Shown here: positions 1 through 5,315 of the stretch, piece after piece
Position numbering within the stretch: the first letter of the stretch is position 1
Layout: every line of letters starts with the position of its first letter
Source of the DNA: Paracoccaceae bacterium
GTDB lineage: Bacteria > Pseudomonadota > Alphaproteobacteria > Rhodobacterales > Rhodobacteraceae
Direction: 5' to 3'
DNA: 5,521 nucleotides
NCBI GenBank assembly: GCA_002746395.1
Contig: NVXA01000005.1
Span: 116,476-121,996 of the forward strand
Notes under the pieces: generated by a model
Database searches by the model: none
What the model saw: the letters and a program-made list of their open reading frames with translations, nothing else
What the model was told of the DNA's origin: nothing
Made by a program: the position numbers and the translations under genes

Positions 1-266
1 TCGGCCATTGCTCGTAAATTGGCGCGCAAGATCGAATCGTCAGATTCGGGAAGGGTCGAATAAAGGGCAATATTTGTATCGCGGCAGCGCGATAAAATCT
101 CTTCAACCTCCGAATCACGCATGTTCATAGGGTCTGAAATCTCGACAAACCCCGCAGTAAGTGCGCGCTTGGCCGACGAAAGCTTTTTATTCCGCCACGC
201 TTTGTATGCTTCGGAATCACGCAGATCGAAGGGAGATTTTGTAGTAAATCCAGTAAGTTTTTCCAT
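1..266 (-). CDS. Partial gene divergent from the dsr operon, possibly TauD/TfdA-like dioxygenase N-terminus
   Basis: An uninterrupted reading frame of 88 codons starts with ATG at 266 on the minus strand and runs off the left edge, so only the N-terminus is present. A GGAAAAGG stretch lies just before the start and can serve as ribosome-binding site. The protein begins MEKLTGFTTKSPFDLRDSEA and continues with an AYKAWRNKKL segment, an EISDP segment and RCRDTNIALY near residues 59-68. From memory, the pattern 'PFDL..AY..WR..KL' followed by 'VEI.DP' and 'CR..N.A.Y' resembles the N-terminus of TauD/TfdA-like (clavaminate-synthase-like) oxygenases found in several sulfur-oxidising proteobacteria. 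The Fe(II)-binding HxD...H residues would lie outside the window, so the family cannot be confirmed here. That a gene is present is well supported by the start, the ribosome-binding site and the open frame; the function is a guess. It is transcribed away from dsrA and may share its control region. Confidence 0.55.
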   Translation of the reverse strand, partial: MEKLTGFTTKSPFDLRDSEAYKAWRNKKLSSAKRALTAGFVEISDPMNMRDSEVEEILSRCRDTNIALYSTLPESDDSILRANLRAMA

Positions 267-359
267 AACGCCTTTTCCGAGTAATATTGTCGAGTTTAGT
301 AGAATATTAGCCTAAGTGCATGTTGGGCGTAACTCTGTTAGTGTTTACGCATGTTTTTC

Positions 360-387
360 TTTACATTCGATTATCGTAATATATAAA
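360..387 (+). promoter_or_regulatory. Candidate sigma70-type promoter for the dsr operon
   Basis: TTTACA at 360-365 (5 of 6 to the -35 consensus) and TATAAA at 382-387 (5 of 6 to the -10 consensus) are 16 bases apart. Transcription would begin near 394, giving a leader of about 108 bases before dsrA. The surrounding DNA is AT-rich, so a chance match is possible. Confidence 0.4.
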
Positions 388-398
388 TGTACAGTGAA
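370..398 (-). promoter_or_regulatory. Candidate divergent promoter for the left-hand gene
   Basis: Read on the minus strand, TTCACT (398-393) and GATAAT (375-370) are 17 bases apart and match the -35 and -10 consensus at 4 and 5 of 6 positions. This promoter would overlap the candidate dsr promoter at 360-387, so polymerase binding at one could exclude the other. The call rests on box matches alone. Confidence 0.3.
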
Positions 399-414
399 GC
401 ATTGCAAATATAAT
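388..414 (+). promoter_or_regulatory. Alternative dsr operon promoter with perfect -10 box
   Basis: TATAAT at 409-414 matches the -10 consensus exactly. The best -35 partner is TGTACA at 388-393 (4 of 6), with a short 15-base spacer. The start would be near 421 and the leader about 80 bases long. The -10 box lies inside the spacer of an inverted repeat, AAGCAT (397-402) and ATGCTT (415-420), which could be an operator. Confidence 0.35.
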
Positions 415-440
415 ATGCTTTGCGGAGGAATTAACGACCT

Positions 441-458
441 ATGAACAAAATTGTTCAT
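441..458. promoter_or_regulatory. Perfect inverted repeat in the dsrA leader (operator or RNA hairpin)
   Basis: ATGAACAA-AA-TTGTTCAT has 8-base arms that are exact reverse complements with a 2-base centre. As DNA it looks like a site for a dimeric regulator lying just downstream of the candidate promoters. As RNA it could fold into a 7-bp stem with a 4-base loop. The regulator is not known; an ArsR-type or other winged-helix repressor would be an inference only. Confidence 0.5.
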
Positions 459-515
459 GCTGGTTTGGAACCAGATAGGGCTTTAACGGGAGGAGTAAGA
501 TATGAAAGACGCTAA
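441..515 (+). CDS. Possible 24-aa leader ORF overlapping the dsrA start
   Basis: ATG at 441 opens 24 codons ending with TAA at 513-515; the peptide starts MNKIVHAGLEPDRALTGGVR. A good Shine-Dalgarno sequence, GGAGGAA (424-430), precedes it, though the gap to the ATG (10-12 bases) is longer than usual. The frame crosses the dsrA ribosome-binding site and overlaps dsrA by 14 bases in a different frame, which would allow translational coupling. The start codon is inside the 441-458 palindrome. Nothing in the peptide points to a function, and it could be a chance ORF; the ribosome-binding site is the main reason to list it. Confidence 0.22.
   Translation: MNKIVHAGLEPDRALTGGVRYERR
460..474. promoter_or_regulatory. 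Second inverted repeat in the dsrA leader
   Basis: CTGGTT (460-465) and AACCAG (469-474) are exact reverse complements separated by TGG. The repeat starts two bases after the 441-458 palindrome and ends 13 bases before the dsrA ribosome-binding site (GGGAGGAG, 488-495). The pair could form two adjacent small hairpins in the mRNA leader, or a composite protein-binding site. Confidence 0.4.
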
Positions 516-1794
516 CGAGGATAAGGTTAATCCACAGCACGAAACACCGATGCTGGATCAACTAGAGGGCGGCAAATGGCCGAGCTTCGTTACGGGCATC
601 AAACGCCTACGTGACACCAAAGACGCACAATACGCTCCTATGATGAACGACCTTCTGGGTCAGTTGAACCATAGTTATGAAGAACGTCTTGGCTTCTGGA
701 AGGGCGGAACTCTTTCTGTATTCGGTTATGGCGGCGGTATTATTCCACGTTTCTCCGAAGTTGCTGGTGACTATCCGGCCTCCAAAGAATTCCACACGCT
801 GCGCGTTATGCCGCCAGCGGGTAACCACTATACAACAGACATCCTGCGTCAGCTTTGTGATGTTTGGGAAGAGCATGGTTCAGGCCTTATTGCTTTCCAT
901 GGTCAATCCGGCGACATCATGTTCCAGGGTTGTACGTCCGAAAACGCACAACCTGCATTTGATGCGTTCAACAAAATGGGCTTCGACCTTGGTGGCGCTG
1001 GTCCAGCACTCCGTACTGCAATGTCTTGCGTTGGCCACGCCCGTTGCGAGCAGTCCTGCTTCGACGGCGTTAAAGCGCACCGTGGCATCATCAATCGTCT
1101 GTTGGATGAAATGCACCGCCCTGCGATGCCGTATAAATTCAAATTCAAGTTTTCCGGTTGTGGTAATGACTGCGTAAACGCGATCCACCGTGCTGACTTT
1201 GCCGTAATCGGCACATGGCGCGATGACATCGTTATCAAGCAGGACATGGTTAAAGAGCACATTAAGGAAAAGGGTCGTAAATACACAATCGACACCGTTG
1301 TTTCCATGTGTCCAACCCGTGCGATCAGCTTGAACGACGATGACACAATGGAGATCGACAACAAGTCTTGCGTACGCTGCATGCACTGTATCAACGTTAT
1401 GACCAAGGCACTTAGCCCAGGTAATGATCGCGGTGCGTCCATCATGATCGGCGGTAAGCGTTCGCTTAAAATTGGCGATTTGATGGGTACGATGATCGTT
1501 CCATTCATGAAGTTGGAAACAGACGAAGATTTCGAGAAGCTCGAAGATTTCGCTGAAGAAGTTATGGAGTTCTTTGCTGATAACGCCCTAGAGCATGAGC
1601 GTATCGGTGAATGTATCGACCGTATCGGTGTTCCTGCCTTCCTTGACGCGATGGGCATTGTTGCCAACCCGAACATGGTCACCCATCCGACGACTTCCAG
1701 CTATATGCGGACGGACGATTTCGACATCGAAGCTGCCAAATATTTCGAGCATAAAGCGCTTGAAGCCGGCATGACAGTGGCTGGCGACGACTAA
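502..1794 (+). CDS. dsrA: Reverse-type dissimilatory sulfite reductase, alpha subunit
   Basis: Catalytic alpha subunit of the cytoplasmic alpha2beta2 siroheme sulfite reductase. In sulfur oxidisers it works in the oxidative direction, turning DsrC-bound sulfur into sulfite. The 430-residue length fits the family. The N-terminal block (about 16-38: TPMLDQLEGGKWPSFVTGIK) and the FGYGGGIIPRFSEV block (74-87) are DsrA signatures. Siroheme and [4Fe-4S] ligands are C176-X5-C182 and C220-X3-C224. Basic residues near the site are R83, R101, R171 and K212/K214/K216. An inserted ferredoxin domain supplies C270, C290, C293 and C296 (CVRCMHCINVMTKAL). The C-terminal part has the usual LEHERIGE and IDRIG segments (363-376). 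The second siroheme motif reads SGCGNDC where PNDC is common. The start is supported by GGGAGGAG (488-495) and an in-frame stop just upstream at 496. It is the first gene of the operon, with dsrB 62 bases downstream. Confidence 0.97.
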   Translation: MKDANEDKVNPQHETPMLDQLEGGKWPSFVTGIKRLRDTKDAQYAPMMNDLLGQLNHSYEERLGFWKGGTLSVFGYGGGIIPRFSEVAGDYPASKEFHTLRVMPPAGNHYTTDILRQLCDVWEEHGSGLIAFHGQSGDIMFQGCTSENAQPAFDAFNKMGFDLGGAGPALRTAMSCVGHARCEQSCFDGVKAHRGIINRLLDEMHRPAMPYKFKFKFSGCGNDCVNAIHRADFAVIGTWRDDIVIKQDMVKEHIKEKGRKYTIDTVVSMCPTRAISLNDDDTMEIDNKSCVRCMHCINVMTKALSPGNDRGASIMIGGKRSLKIGDLMGTMIVPFMKLETDEDFEKLEDFAEEVMEFFADNALEHERIGECIDRIGVPAFLDAMGIVANPNMVTHPTTSSYMRTDDFDIEAAKYFEHKALEAGMTVAGDD

Positions 1795-1823
1795 GTCGCC
1801 ACTCGCCCAAATCTAATTTTATT

Positions 1824-1843
1824 TTCCTGCTAAAGCGCAGGAA
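1824..1843 (+). promoter_or_regulatory. Inverted repeat between dsrA and dsrB, next to the dsrB ribosome-binding site
   Basis: TTCCTGC (1824-1830) and GCAGGAA (1837-1843) are exact reverse complements around a 6-base loop. The hairpin would end one base before the dsrB Shine-Dalgarno GGAGG (1845-1849). No run of T follows on the + strand, so it is not an intrinsic terminator. It may influence mRNA stability or the ratio of DsrA to DsrB translation. Confidence 0.45.
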
Positions 1844-1856
1844 TGGAGGAATAAAA

Positions 1857-2939
1857 ATGAACGAAATGAGCGCAAAGCCACGCATGCCAGACGAAGTTGG
1901 TGTACCGGATCCATTCCAGTACATGCATCCGACTAGCATCGAGAATTACGGCAACTGGGATTGGCATGAACGTGTAAAACCTGGTGTTTTGCATCACGTG
2001 TCGAAATCCGGCGATGATCTATACACGGTCCGCGCAGGTACTCAACGTCAGATGGACGTTTACACAATTCGCAAGCTTTGTGATATTGGCGACGAATTCG
2101 CTGACGGCCACATCCGCTTCACGACACGTTCGAACATCGAATACATGGTTTCCGATTTTGCCAAGGTTCAGCCGTTGGTTGATGCCCTTACCGAAGCAGG
2201 CTTCCCTGTTGGTGGTACTGGTGGTTCGGTTTCCATGATTTCACACACGCAAGGCTGGTTGCACTGCGATATTCCGGGCACTGATGCCTCCGGTGTTGTG
2301 AAAGGTCTGATGGACGATCTTTACAAAGACTTCACAACTGAACTGATGCCAAACCGTGTTCGTATCACGACTTCTTGCTGTCAGATCAACTGTGGTGGTC
2401 AGGGCGATATTGCGATTAACGTGCAATACACCAAGCCTCCAAAAATCAACCACGATCTGGTTGGTAACGTGTGTGAACGTCCAGCAGTTGTTGCTCGTTG
2501 CCCGGTTGCGGCGATCCGCCCAGCCATGGTTAACGGTAAGCCTTCGCTAGAGATCGACGAGAAAAAATGTGTATGTTGTGGTGCTTGTTACCCTCCATGC
2601 CCACCTATGCAGATCAACTCCGCAGAAAGCACGAAAATTGCTATCTGGGTTGGTGGTAAGCACTCGAACGCGCGTTCCAAGCCAACATTCCACAAACTTG
2701 CTGTGGCCAACCTTCCAAACAACCCGCCGCATTGGCCGGAAGTTCGCGAAGTGGTTCGCAAGATTTTGGACGCCTACAAAGCCGATGCCAAGCATTGGGA
2801 ACGTGTAGGCGAATGGATCGAACGTATTGGTTGGGCGCGTTTCTTTGAAATGACTGATCTAGCGTTTACTAAACACCACATTGATACATGGACCGGTTCT
2901 CGTAAAACGATGAACGCTTCGGCCCACGTACACTTCTAA
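1857..2939 (+). CDS. dsrB: Reverse-type dissimilatory sulfite reductase, beta subunit
   Basis: Beta subunit of the DsrAB siroheme enzyme; it pairs with DsrA to release DsrC-bound sulfur as sulfite during sulfur oxidation. The 360-residue length is normal. The segment HTQGWLHCDIPGTDASG (130-146) carries C137, and TTSCCQINCGGQGDIAI (171-187) carries C174, C175 and C179; these are the family's siroheme and [4Fe-4S] region. The inserted ferredoxin domain has VARCPVAAIRP (C215) and the cluster motif C238-X2-C241-X2-C244 followed by C248 (KKCVCCGACYPPCPP). The EWIERIGW segment (319-326) near the C-terminus is typical. The start is set by GGAGG at 1845-1849, 7 bases before ATG; other Met codons at residues 4 and 10 lack so good a site. 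dsrE begins 14 bases downstream, and there is no dsrD, which fits a sulfur oxidiser. Confidence 0.97.
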   Translation: MNEMSAKPRMPDEVGVPDPFQYMHPTSIENYGNWDWHERVKPGVLHHVSKSGDDLYTVRAGTQRQMDVYTIRKLCDIGDEFADGHIRFTTRSNIEYMVSDFAKVQPLVDALTEAGFPVGGTGGSVSMISHTQGWLHCDIPGTDASGVVKGLMDDLYKDFTTELMPNRVRITTSCCQINCGGQGDIAINVQYTKPPKINHDLVGNVCERPAVVARCPVAAIRPAMVNGKPSLEIDEKKCVCCGACYPPCPPMQINSAESTKIAIWVGGKHSNARSKPTFHKLAVANLPNNPPHWPEVREVVRKILDAYKADAKHWERVGEWIERIGWARFFEMTDLAFTKHHIDTWTGSRKTMNASAHVHF

Positions 2940-2953
2940 AAGGGTGAATTGAC

Positions 2954-3346
2954 GTGAAATTCGGAATCGTAGTTTCAGAAGGGCCGTATCAGCACCAAGC
3001 GTCTGATTCAGCTTATAACTTCGTCAAAGCCGCATTGGCCAAAGGCCATGAGGTTTCACGGGTGTTCTTCTATCATGACGGGGTTAATGTGGGCACACGC
3101 CTATCAATCCCGCCACAGGATGATCGTCAGATTCAAGAACAGTGGACCAAGCTGGGCAAAGAGCATGATCTGGATCTCGTGATCTGTATCGCTGCTGCCC
3201 AGCGTCGTGGCTTGCTGGACAAAAACGAAGCTGACCGTCAAGGCAAAGACGCCGATAACATCGCCGAGGGGTTCCGGATTTCCGGCCTCGGCCAATTGAT
3301 CGAGATGGGCATTCAAGCTGATCGCACGATCACATTCGGCGACTAG
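2954..3346 (+). CDS. dsrE: Sulfurtransferase subunit DsrE of the DsrEFH complex
   Basis: Subunit of the cytoplasmic alpha2beta2gamma2 DsrEFH hexamer, related to TusBCD, which carries sulfur as a persulfide and hands it to DsrC. The protein has 130 residues, the same as A. vinosum DsrE by recall. Its N-terminus MKFGIVVSEGPYQHQASDSA leads the first beta-strand and helix of the DsrE/F fold. The active cysteine is C78 in DLVICIAAAQRRG (74-86), the position known to be essential in A. vinosum. The C-terminus ends LGQLIEMGIQADRTITFGD, also typical. The start is GTG at 2954, with AAGGGTGA (2940-2947) as ribosome-binding site 6 bases upstream. It follows dsrB by 14 bases and precedes dsrF by 9. Presence of this gene is the main sign that the operon works in the oxidative direction. 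Confidence 0.96.
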   Translation: MKFGIVVSEGPYQHQASDSAYNFVKAALAKGHEVSRVFFYHDGVNVGTRLSIPPQDDRQIQEQWTKLGKEHDLDLVICIAAAQRRGLLDKNEADRQGKDADNIAEGFRISGLGQLIEMGIQADRTITFGD

Positions 3347-3355
3347 GGGATTATC

Positions 3356-3766
3356 ATGAGCGAAACAGTTAAAAAATTCCTCTATGTAAATCGCAAAGCG
3401 CCTTACGGCACGATTTACGCACAGGAAAGTCTGGAAGTTGTGCTGATTGGCGCGGCTTTCGATCAGGACGTCAGTTTGGCGTTTCTCGATGACGGTGTGT
3501 TCCAATTGACCAAAGGTCAGGACACTAAGGAAATCGGGCTCAAAAATTTCTCGGCCACTTACCGTGCGCTGGGCGATTATGAGGTTACCAAACTCTACGT
3601 GGAGAAAGAGTCCCTCGAAGAGCGCGGCCTGACTTTGGACGACCTGCAAAATATCGAATACGAGGACGAAGACGACGATTACGCTGAAAAGCCATCGATC
3701 CGTTTGGTTTCCCGTGCTGAAATGGCCGAAGTTATGGCCGATCAAGACGTCGTTCTGAGCTTCTAG
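3356..3766 (+). CDS. dsrF: DsrEFH complex subunit DsrF (TusC-like)
   Basis: Second subunit of the DsrEFH sulfur-relay hexamer. The 136-residue protein shows family features: APYGTIYAQESLEVVLIGAAF (15-35), the DDGVFQLTKGQ segment (45-55), and a DVVLSF C-terminus. It has no cysteine at all, which fits the view that DsrF is structural while DsrE (Cys78) and DsrH (Cys20) carry sulfur. An acidic stretch, EYEDEDDDYAEK (101-112), sits before the last strand-helix unit and is heavier in Asp/Glu than I recall for TusC; it may form an exposed loop. The ATG at 3356 is preceded by AGGGG (3345-3349), overlapping the dsrE stop codon. The dsrF stop codon in turn overlaps the dsrH ribosome-binding site, so the three genes are probably translationally linked. 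Confidence 0.94.
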   Translation: MSETVKKFLYVNRKAPYGTIYAQESLEVVLIGAAFDQDVSLAFLDDGVFQLTKGQDTKEIGLKNFSATYRALGDYEVTKLYVEKESLEERGLTLDDLQNIEYEDEDDDYAEKPSIRLVSRAEMAEVMADQDVVLSF

Positions 3767-3775
3767 GAGGGTACC

Positions 3776-4084
3776 ATGGGAACTTTACACACAGTTAACA
3801 AGTCGCCTTTCCAGAATCAGACTTTGCTAAGCTGTCTGGCACACGCCAAAGACGGTGATGCAATCCTGATGATTGAAGACGGCGTTTACGGCGCTACTTC
3901 GGGAACGACCGTTAGTGACGCACTGGCCTCCAAAAGCGCAAATGTGACCCTATATGTATTGGGCGCAGACCTTGCCGCACGCGGCATCGACGCTGGCCGG
4001 ATGGCTGCGGGCGTGACTTCGGTGGACTACGAAGGTTTCGTAGATCTTGCCGCTGACCACGATCGCGTTCAAAACTGGCTTTAA
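3776..4084 (+). CDS. dsrH: DsrEFH complex subunit DsrH (TusB-like)
   Basis: Third and smallest subunit of the DsrEFH hexamer, related to TusB. The 102-residue length is normal. The start MGTLHTVNKSPFQNQTLLSC places a cysteine at residue 20, the conserved DsrH cysteine. The DAILMIEDGVYGAT segment (28-41) and LYVLGADLAARGI (58-70) match the TusB/DsrH pattern, and the protein ends with a short hydrophobic NWL. GGAGGG (3766-3771) overlaps the dsrF stop and lies 4 bases before ATG. Two stop codons stand in tandem at the end (TAATAA, 4082-4087). A 57-base spacer with a GC-rich hairpin follows before dsrC, unlike the 9-base gaps within dsrEFH. Confidence 0.94.
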   Translation: MGTLHTVNKSPFQNQTLLSCLAHAKDGDAILMIEDGVYGATSGTTVSDALASKSANVTLYVLGADLAARGIDAGRMAAGVTSVDYEGFVDLAADHDRVQNWL

Positions 4085-4097
4085 TAAACCTGAAACA

Positions 4098-4113
4098 TCC
4101 CGGGCAACCGGGG
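4098..4113 (+). promoter_or_regulatory. GNRA-tetraloop hairpin between dsrH and dsrC
   Basis: CCCGG (4099-4103) and CCGGG (4108-4112) are complementary around GCAA, a stable GNRA-type tetraloop; a U-G pair (4098 with 4113) could extend the stem to 6. No T-run follows, so termination is unlikely. Its place just upstream of dsrC suggests an mRNA processing or stability element, by inference. The rest of the spacer is A-rich and unstructured up to the dsrC ribosome-binding site. Confidence 0.5.
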
Positions 4114-4141
4114 GGCACAAACAACAACGAAGGAATATAAA

Positions 4142-4474
4142 ATGGCATATGATGTAAACGGCACTACCGTAGAACATGACGAAGAAGGCTACATCACTAA
4201 CCTTAGTGAGTGGACCAAAGAATTGGCTGACGTAATCGCCGCTGCTGAAGAAGTAGACATGGGCGAAGAGCATTGGGCAGTTGTTAACTTCCTGCGTGAT
4301 TACTACGAAGAATACCAGATCGCGCCTGCGGTTCGTGTTTTGATCAAGTCGATCAAAAAGTCCATGGGCCCTGAAGTTGGTAACAACAAGTACATGTATG
4401 AACTGTTCCCTTACGGTCCAGCGAAACAGGCTTGTAAGATTGCTGGTCTACCTAAGCCTACGGGCTGCGTATAA
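4142..4474 (+). CDS. dsrC: Sulfur-carrier protein DsrC
   Basis: Small soluble protein that carries the sulfur atom handled by DsrAB and exchanges disulfide, persulfide and trisulfide states with DsrEFH and the DsrMK complex. The protein has 110 residues. The C-terminal arm KQACKIAGLPKPTGCV holds both redox cysteines, C98 and the penultimate C109, exactly ten residues apart. Having both separates true DsrC from TusE and other relatives that keep only the last one. The middle WAVVNFLRDYYEEYQIAPAVR (45-65) is the helix-turn-helix-like core of the family. GAAGGAA (4129-4135) is 6 bases before the ATG. Hairpin-forming repeats lie on both sides, and spacers are longer than elsewhere in the operon. 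This fits separate control of a protein usually needed in excess, though that is inference. Confidence 0.98.
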   Translation: MAYDVNGTTVEHDEEGYITNLSEWTKELADVIAAAEEVDMGEEHWAVVNFLRDYYEEYQIAPAVRVLIKSIKKSMGPEVGNNKYMYELFPYGPAKQACKIAGLPKPTGCV

Positions 4475-4486
4475 CCTACGCTTAAA

Positions 4487-4515
4487 CCCCTGTAGAATAA
4501 CAATAATTCACAGGG
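4487..4515 (+). terminator. Hairpin downstream of dsrC: partial terminator or 3'-end stabiliser
   Basis: CCCTGT (4488-4493) pairs with ACAGGG (4510-4515). After one bulged A (4494), GAAT (4495-4498) pairs with ATTC (4506-4509), giving 10 base pairs around a 7-base A-rich loop. The following bases, CACATTATTACTT, are only loosely T-rich, so full termination is unlikely; read-through into dsrM would be expected. A smaller repeat, GCGTA-N5-TACGC (4467-4481), spans the dsrC stop codon. Confidence 0.42.
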
Positions 4516-4579
4516 CACATTATTACTTGGCTCGGTTCCGGTGTCTCCGGTGCCGGACTGGCCAATGGGAGGAATTGAC

Positions 4580-5302
4580 GTGACAGCCGCGTTGTATGCA
4601 TTTCTATTCTATATCGCTACATTACTGCTCGTTGTCGGGACAGGAATGAAGATCAGACGGTATGCTAAGGCCCCTGCACCTTTAAAAATTCCGACCATGC
4701 CTGCGCCACGCACACAAAAGGGTGTGTATTTCCGCATGTTCCGCGAAGTGGCCTTCTTTGAAAGCTTGTTCAAATCCAACAAGTGGATTTGGTTGTTCGG
4801 ATACCTGTTCCACCTCGGCATGTTGGTCGTCTTGTTGCGCCACATCCGGTACTTCACTTTTGACGTCTGGTGGTGGGTAGAACTGATTCAGCCTTTCGGG
4901 ATTTACGCCAGCTATTTGATGATCATCGGCCTGATCGGCCTGCTGGTTCGCCGCATCGTGGTAGAGCGTGTGCGCTATATCTCTAGCCCGTCCGATTACC
5001 TGATGTTGCTGCTTCTGATTGGCATTGCCGGCAGTGGTATGTTGATGAAATTTGTCATGCCTACCGATATTATCATGGTCAAAGGCTTCTTCCTTGGCTT
5101 GATCCGCTTCCAGATTAACGACTTACCCAGCAGCCCGATCCTGCTTGTGCACCTCGGTTCGGTTGCGTTTTTGATGATTATCTTTCCGATCTCGAAATTG
5201 CTGCACGGCCCGGGCATCTTCTTTAGTCCGACACGCAACCAGATCGACAACTCGCGTGAAAAACGCCACATCGCCCCATGGGCGAAAAAGCTAGAAGAAT
5301 AG
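4580..5302 (+). CDS. dsrM: Membrane heme b protein DsrM of the DsrMKJOP complex
   Basis: Integral membrane cytochrome b subunit, related to NarI, which passes electrons between DsrK and the quinone pool. The chosen product has 240 residues with five hydrophobic segments near 4-22, 69-86, 105-124, 139-158 and 187-207. Candidate heme ligands are H78 and H88 (ten apart, segment 2) and H191 and H209 (eighteen apart, segment 5). This matches the spacing of the known E. coli NarI ligands (56/66 and 187/205), so two hemes b are expected. I start at GTG 4580 because GGGAGGA (4567-4573) lies 6 bases upstream and it puts the first membrane helix at the N-terminus; a GTG at 4541 would add 13 residues but has no such site. 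dsrK begins 13 bases after the stop. Confidence 0.95.
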   Translation: MTAALYAFLFYIATLLLVVGTGMKIRRYAKAPAPLKIPTMPAPRTQKGVYFRMFREVAFFESLFKSNKWIWLFGYLFHLGMLVVLLRHIRYFTFDVWWWVELIQPFGIYASYLMIIGLIGLLVRRIVVERVRYISSPSDYLMLLLLIGIAGSGMLMKFVMPTDIIMVKGFFLGLIRFQINDLPSSPILLVHLGSVAFLMIIFPISKLLHGPGIFFSPTRNQIDNSREKRHIAPWAKKLEE

Positions 5303-5315
5303 GGAGGGCGGACAC

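Noticed and set aside
121..315. 64-codon plus-strand ORF at the left end
   Set aside because: It is antisense to the minus-strand gene that starts at 266, which has a better start and ribosome-binding site and runs open to the edge.
880..1682. Long minus-strand ORFs opposite dsrA (168 and 259 codons)
   Set aside because: They lie wholly antisense to a well-conserved gene, their peptides have no recognisable domain, and they arise from the codon bias of dsrA.
502..2939. Reading of dsrAB as part of a sulfate-reduction pathway
   Set aside because: dsrEFH follows directly and dsrD is absent; both point to the oxidative, reverse-type pathway.
3104..3745. 213-codon minus-strand ORF opposite dsrE and dsrF
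   Set aside because: It spans two recognised genes on the opposite strand, has no credible ribosome-binding site that I can see, and resembles no known protein.
4142..4474. TusE (tRNA thiolation) in place of DsrC
   Set aside because: Both C-terminal cysteines ten residues apart are present, and the gene is inside the dsr operon; TusE keeps only the penultimate cysteine.
4537..4557. CCGGTG direct repeat and TCCGG/CCGGA pairing just before dsrM
   Set aside because: The repeats are short and GC-rich with several competing pairings, so no single structure can be supported.
4541..4579. DsrM starting at GTG 4541
   Set aside because: No ribosome-binding site precedes it, while GTG 4580 has GGGAGGA at the right distance and gives the usual N-terminal membrane helix.
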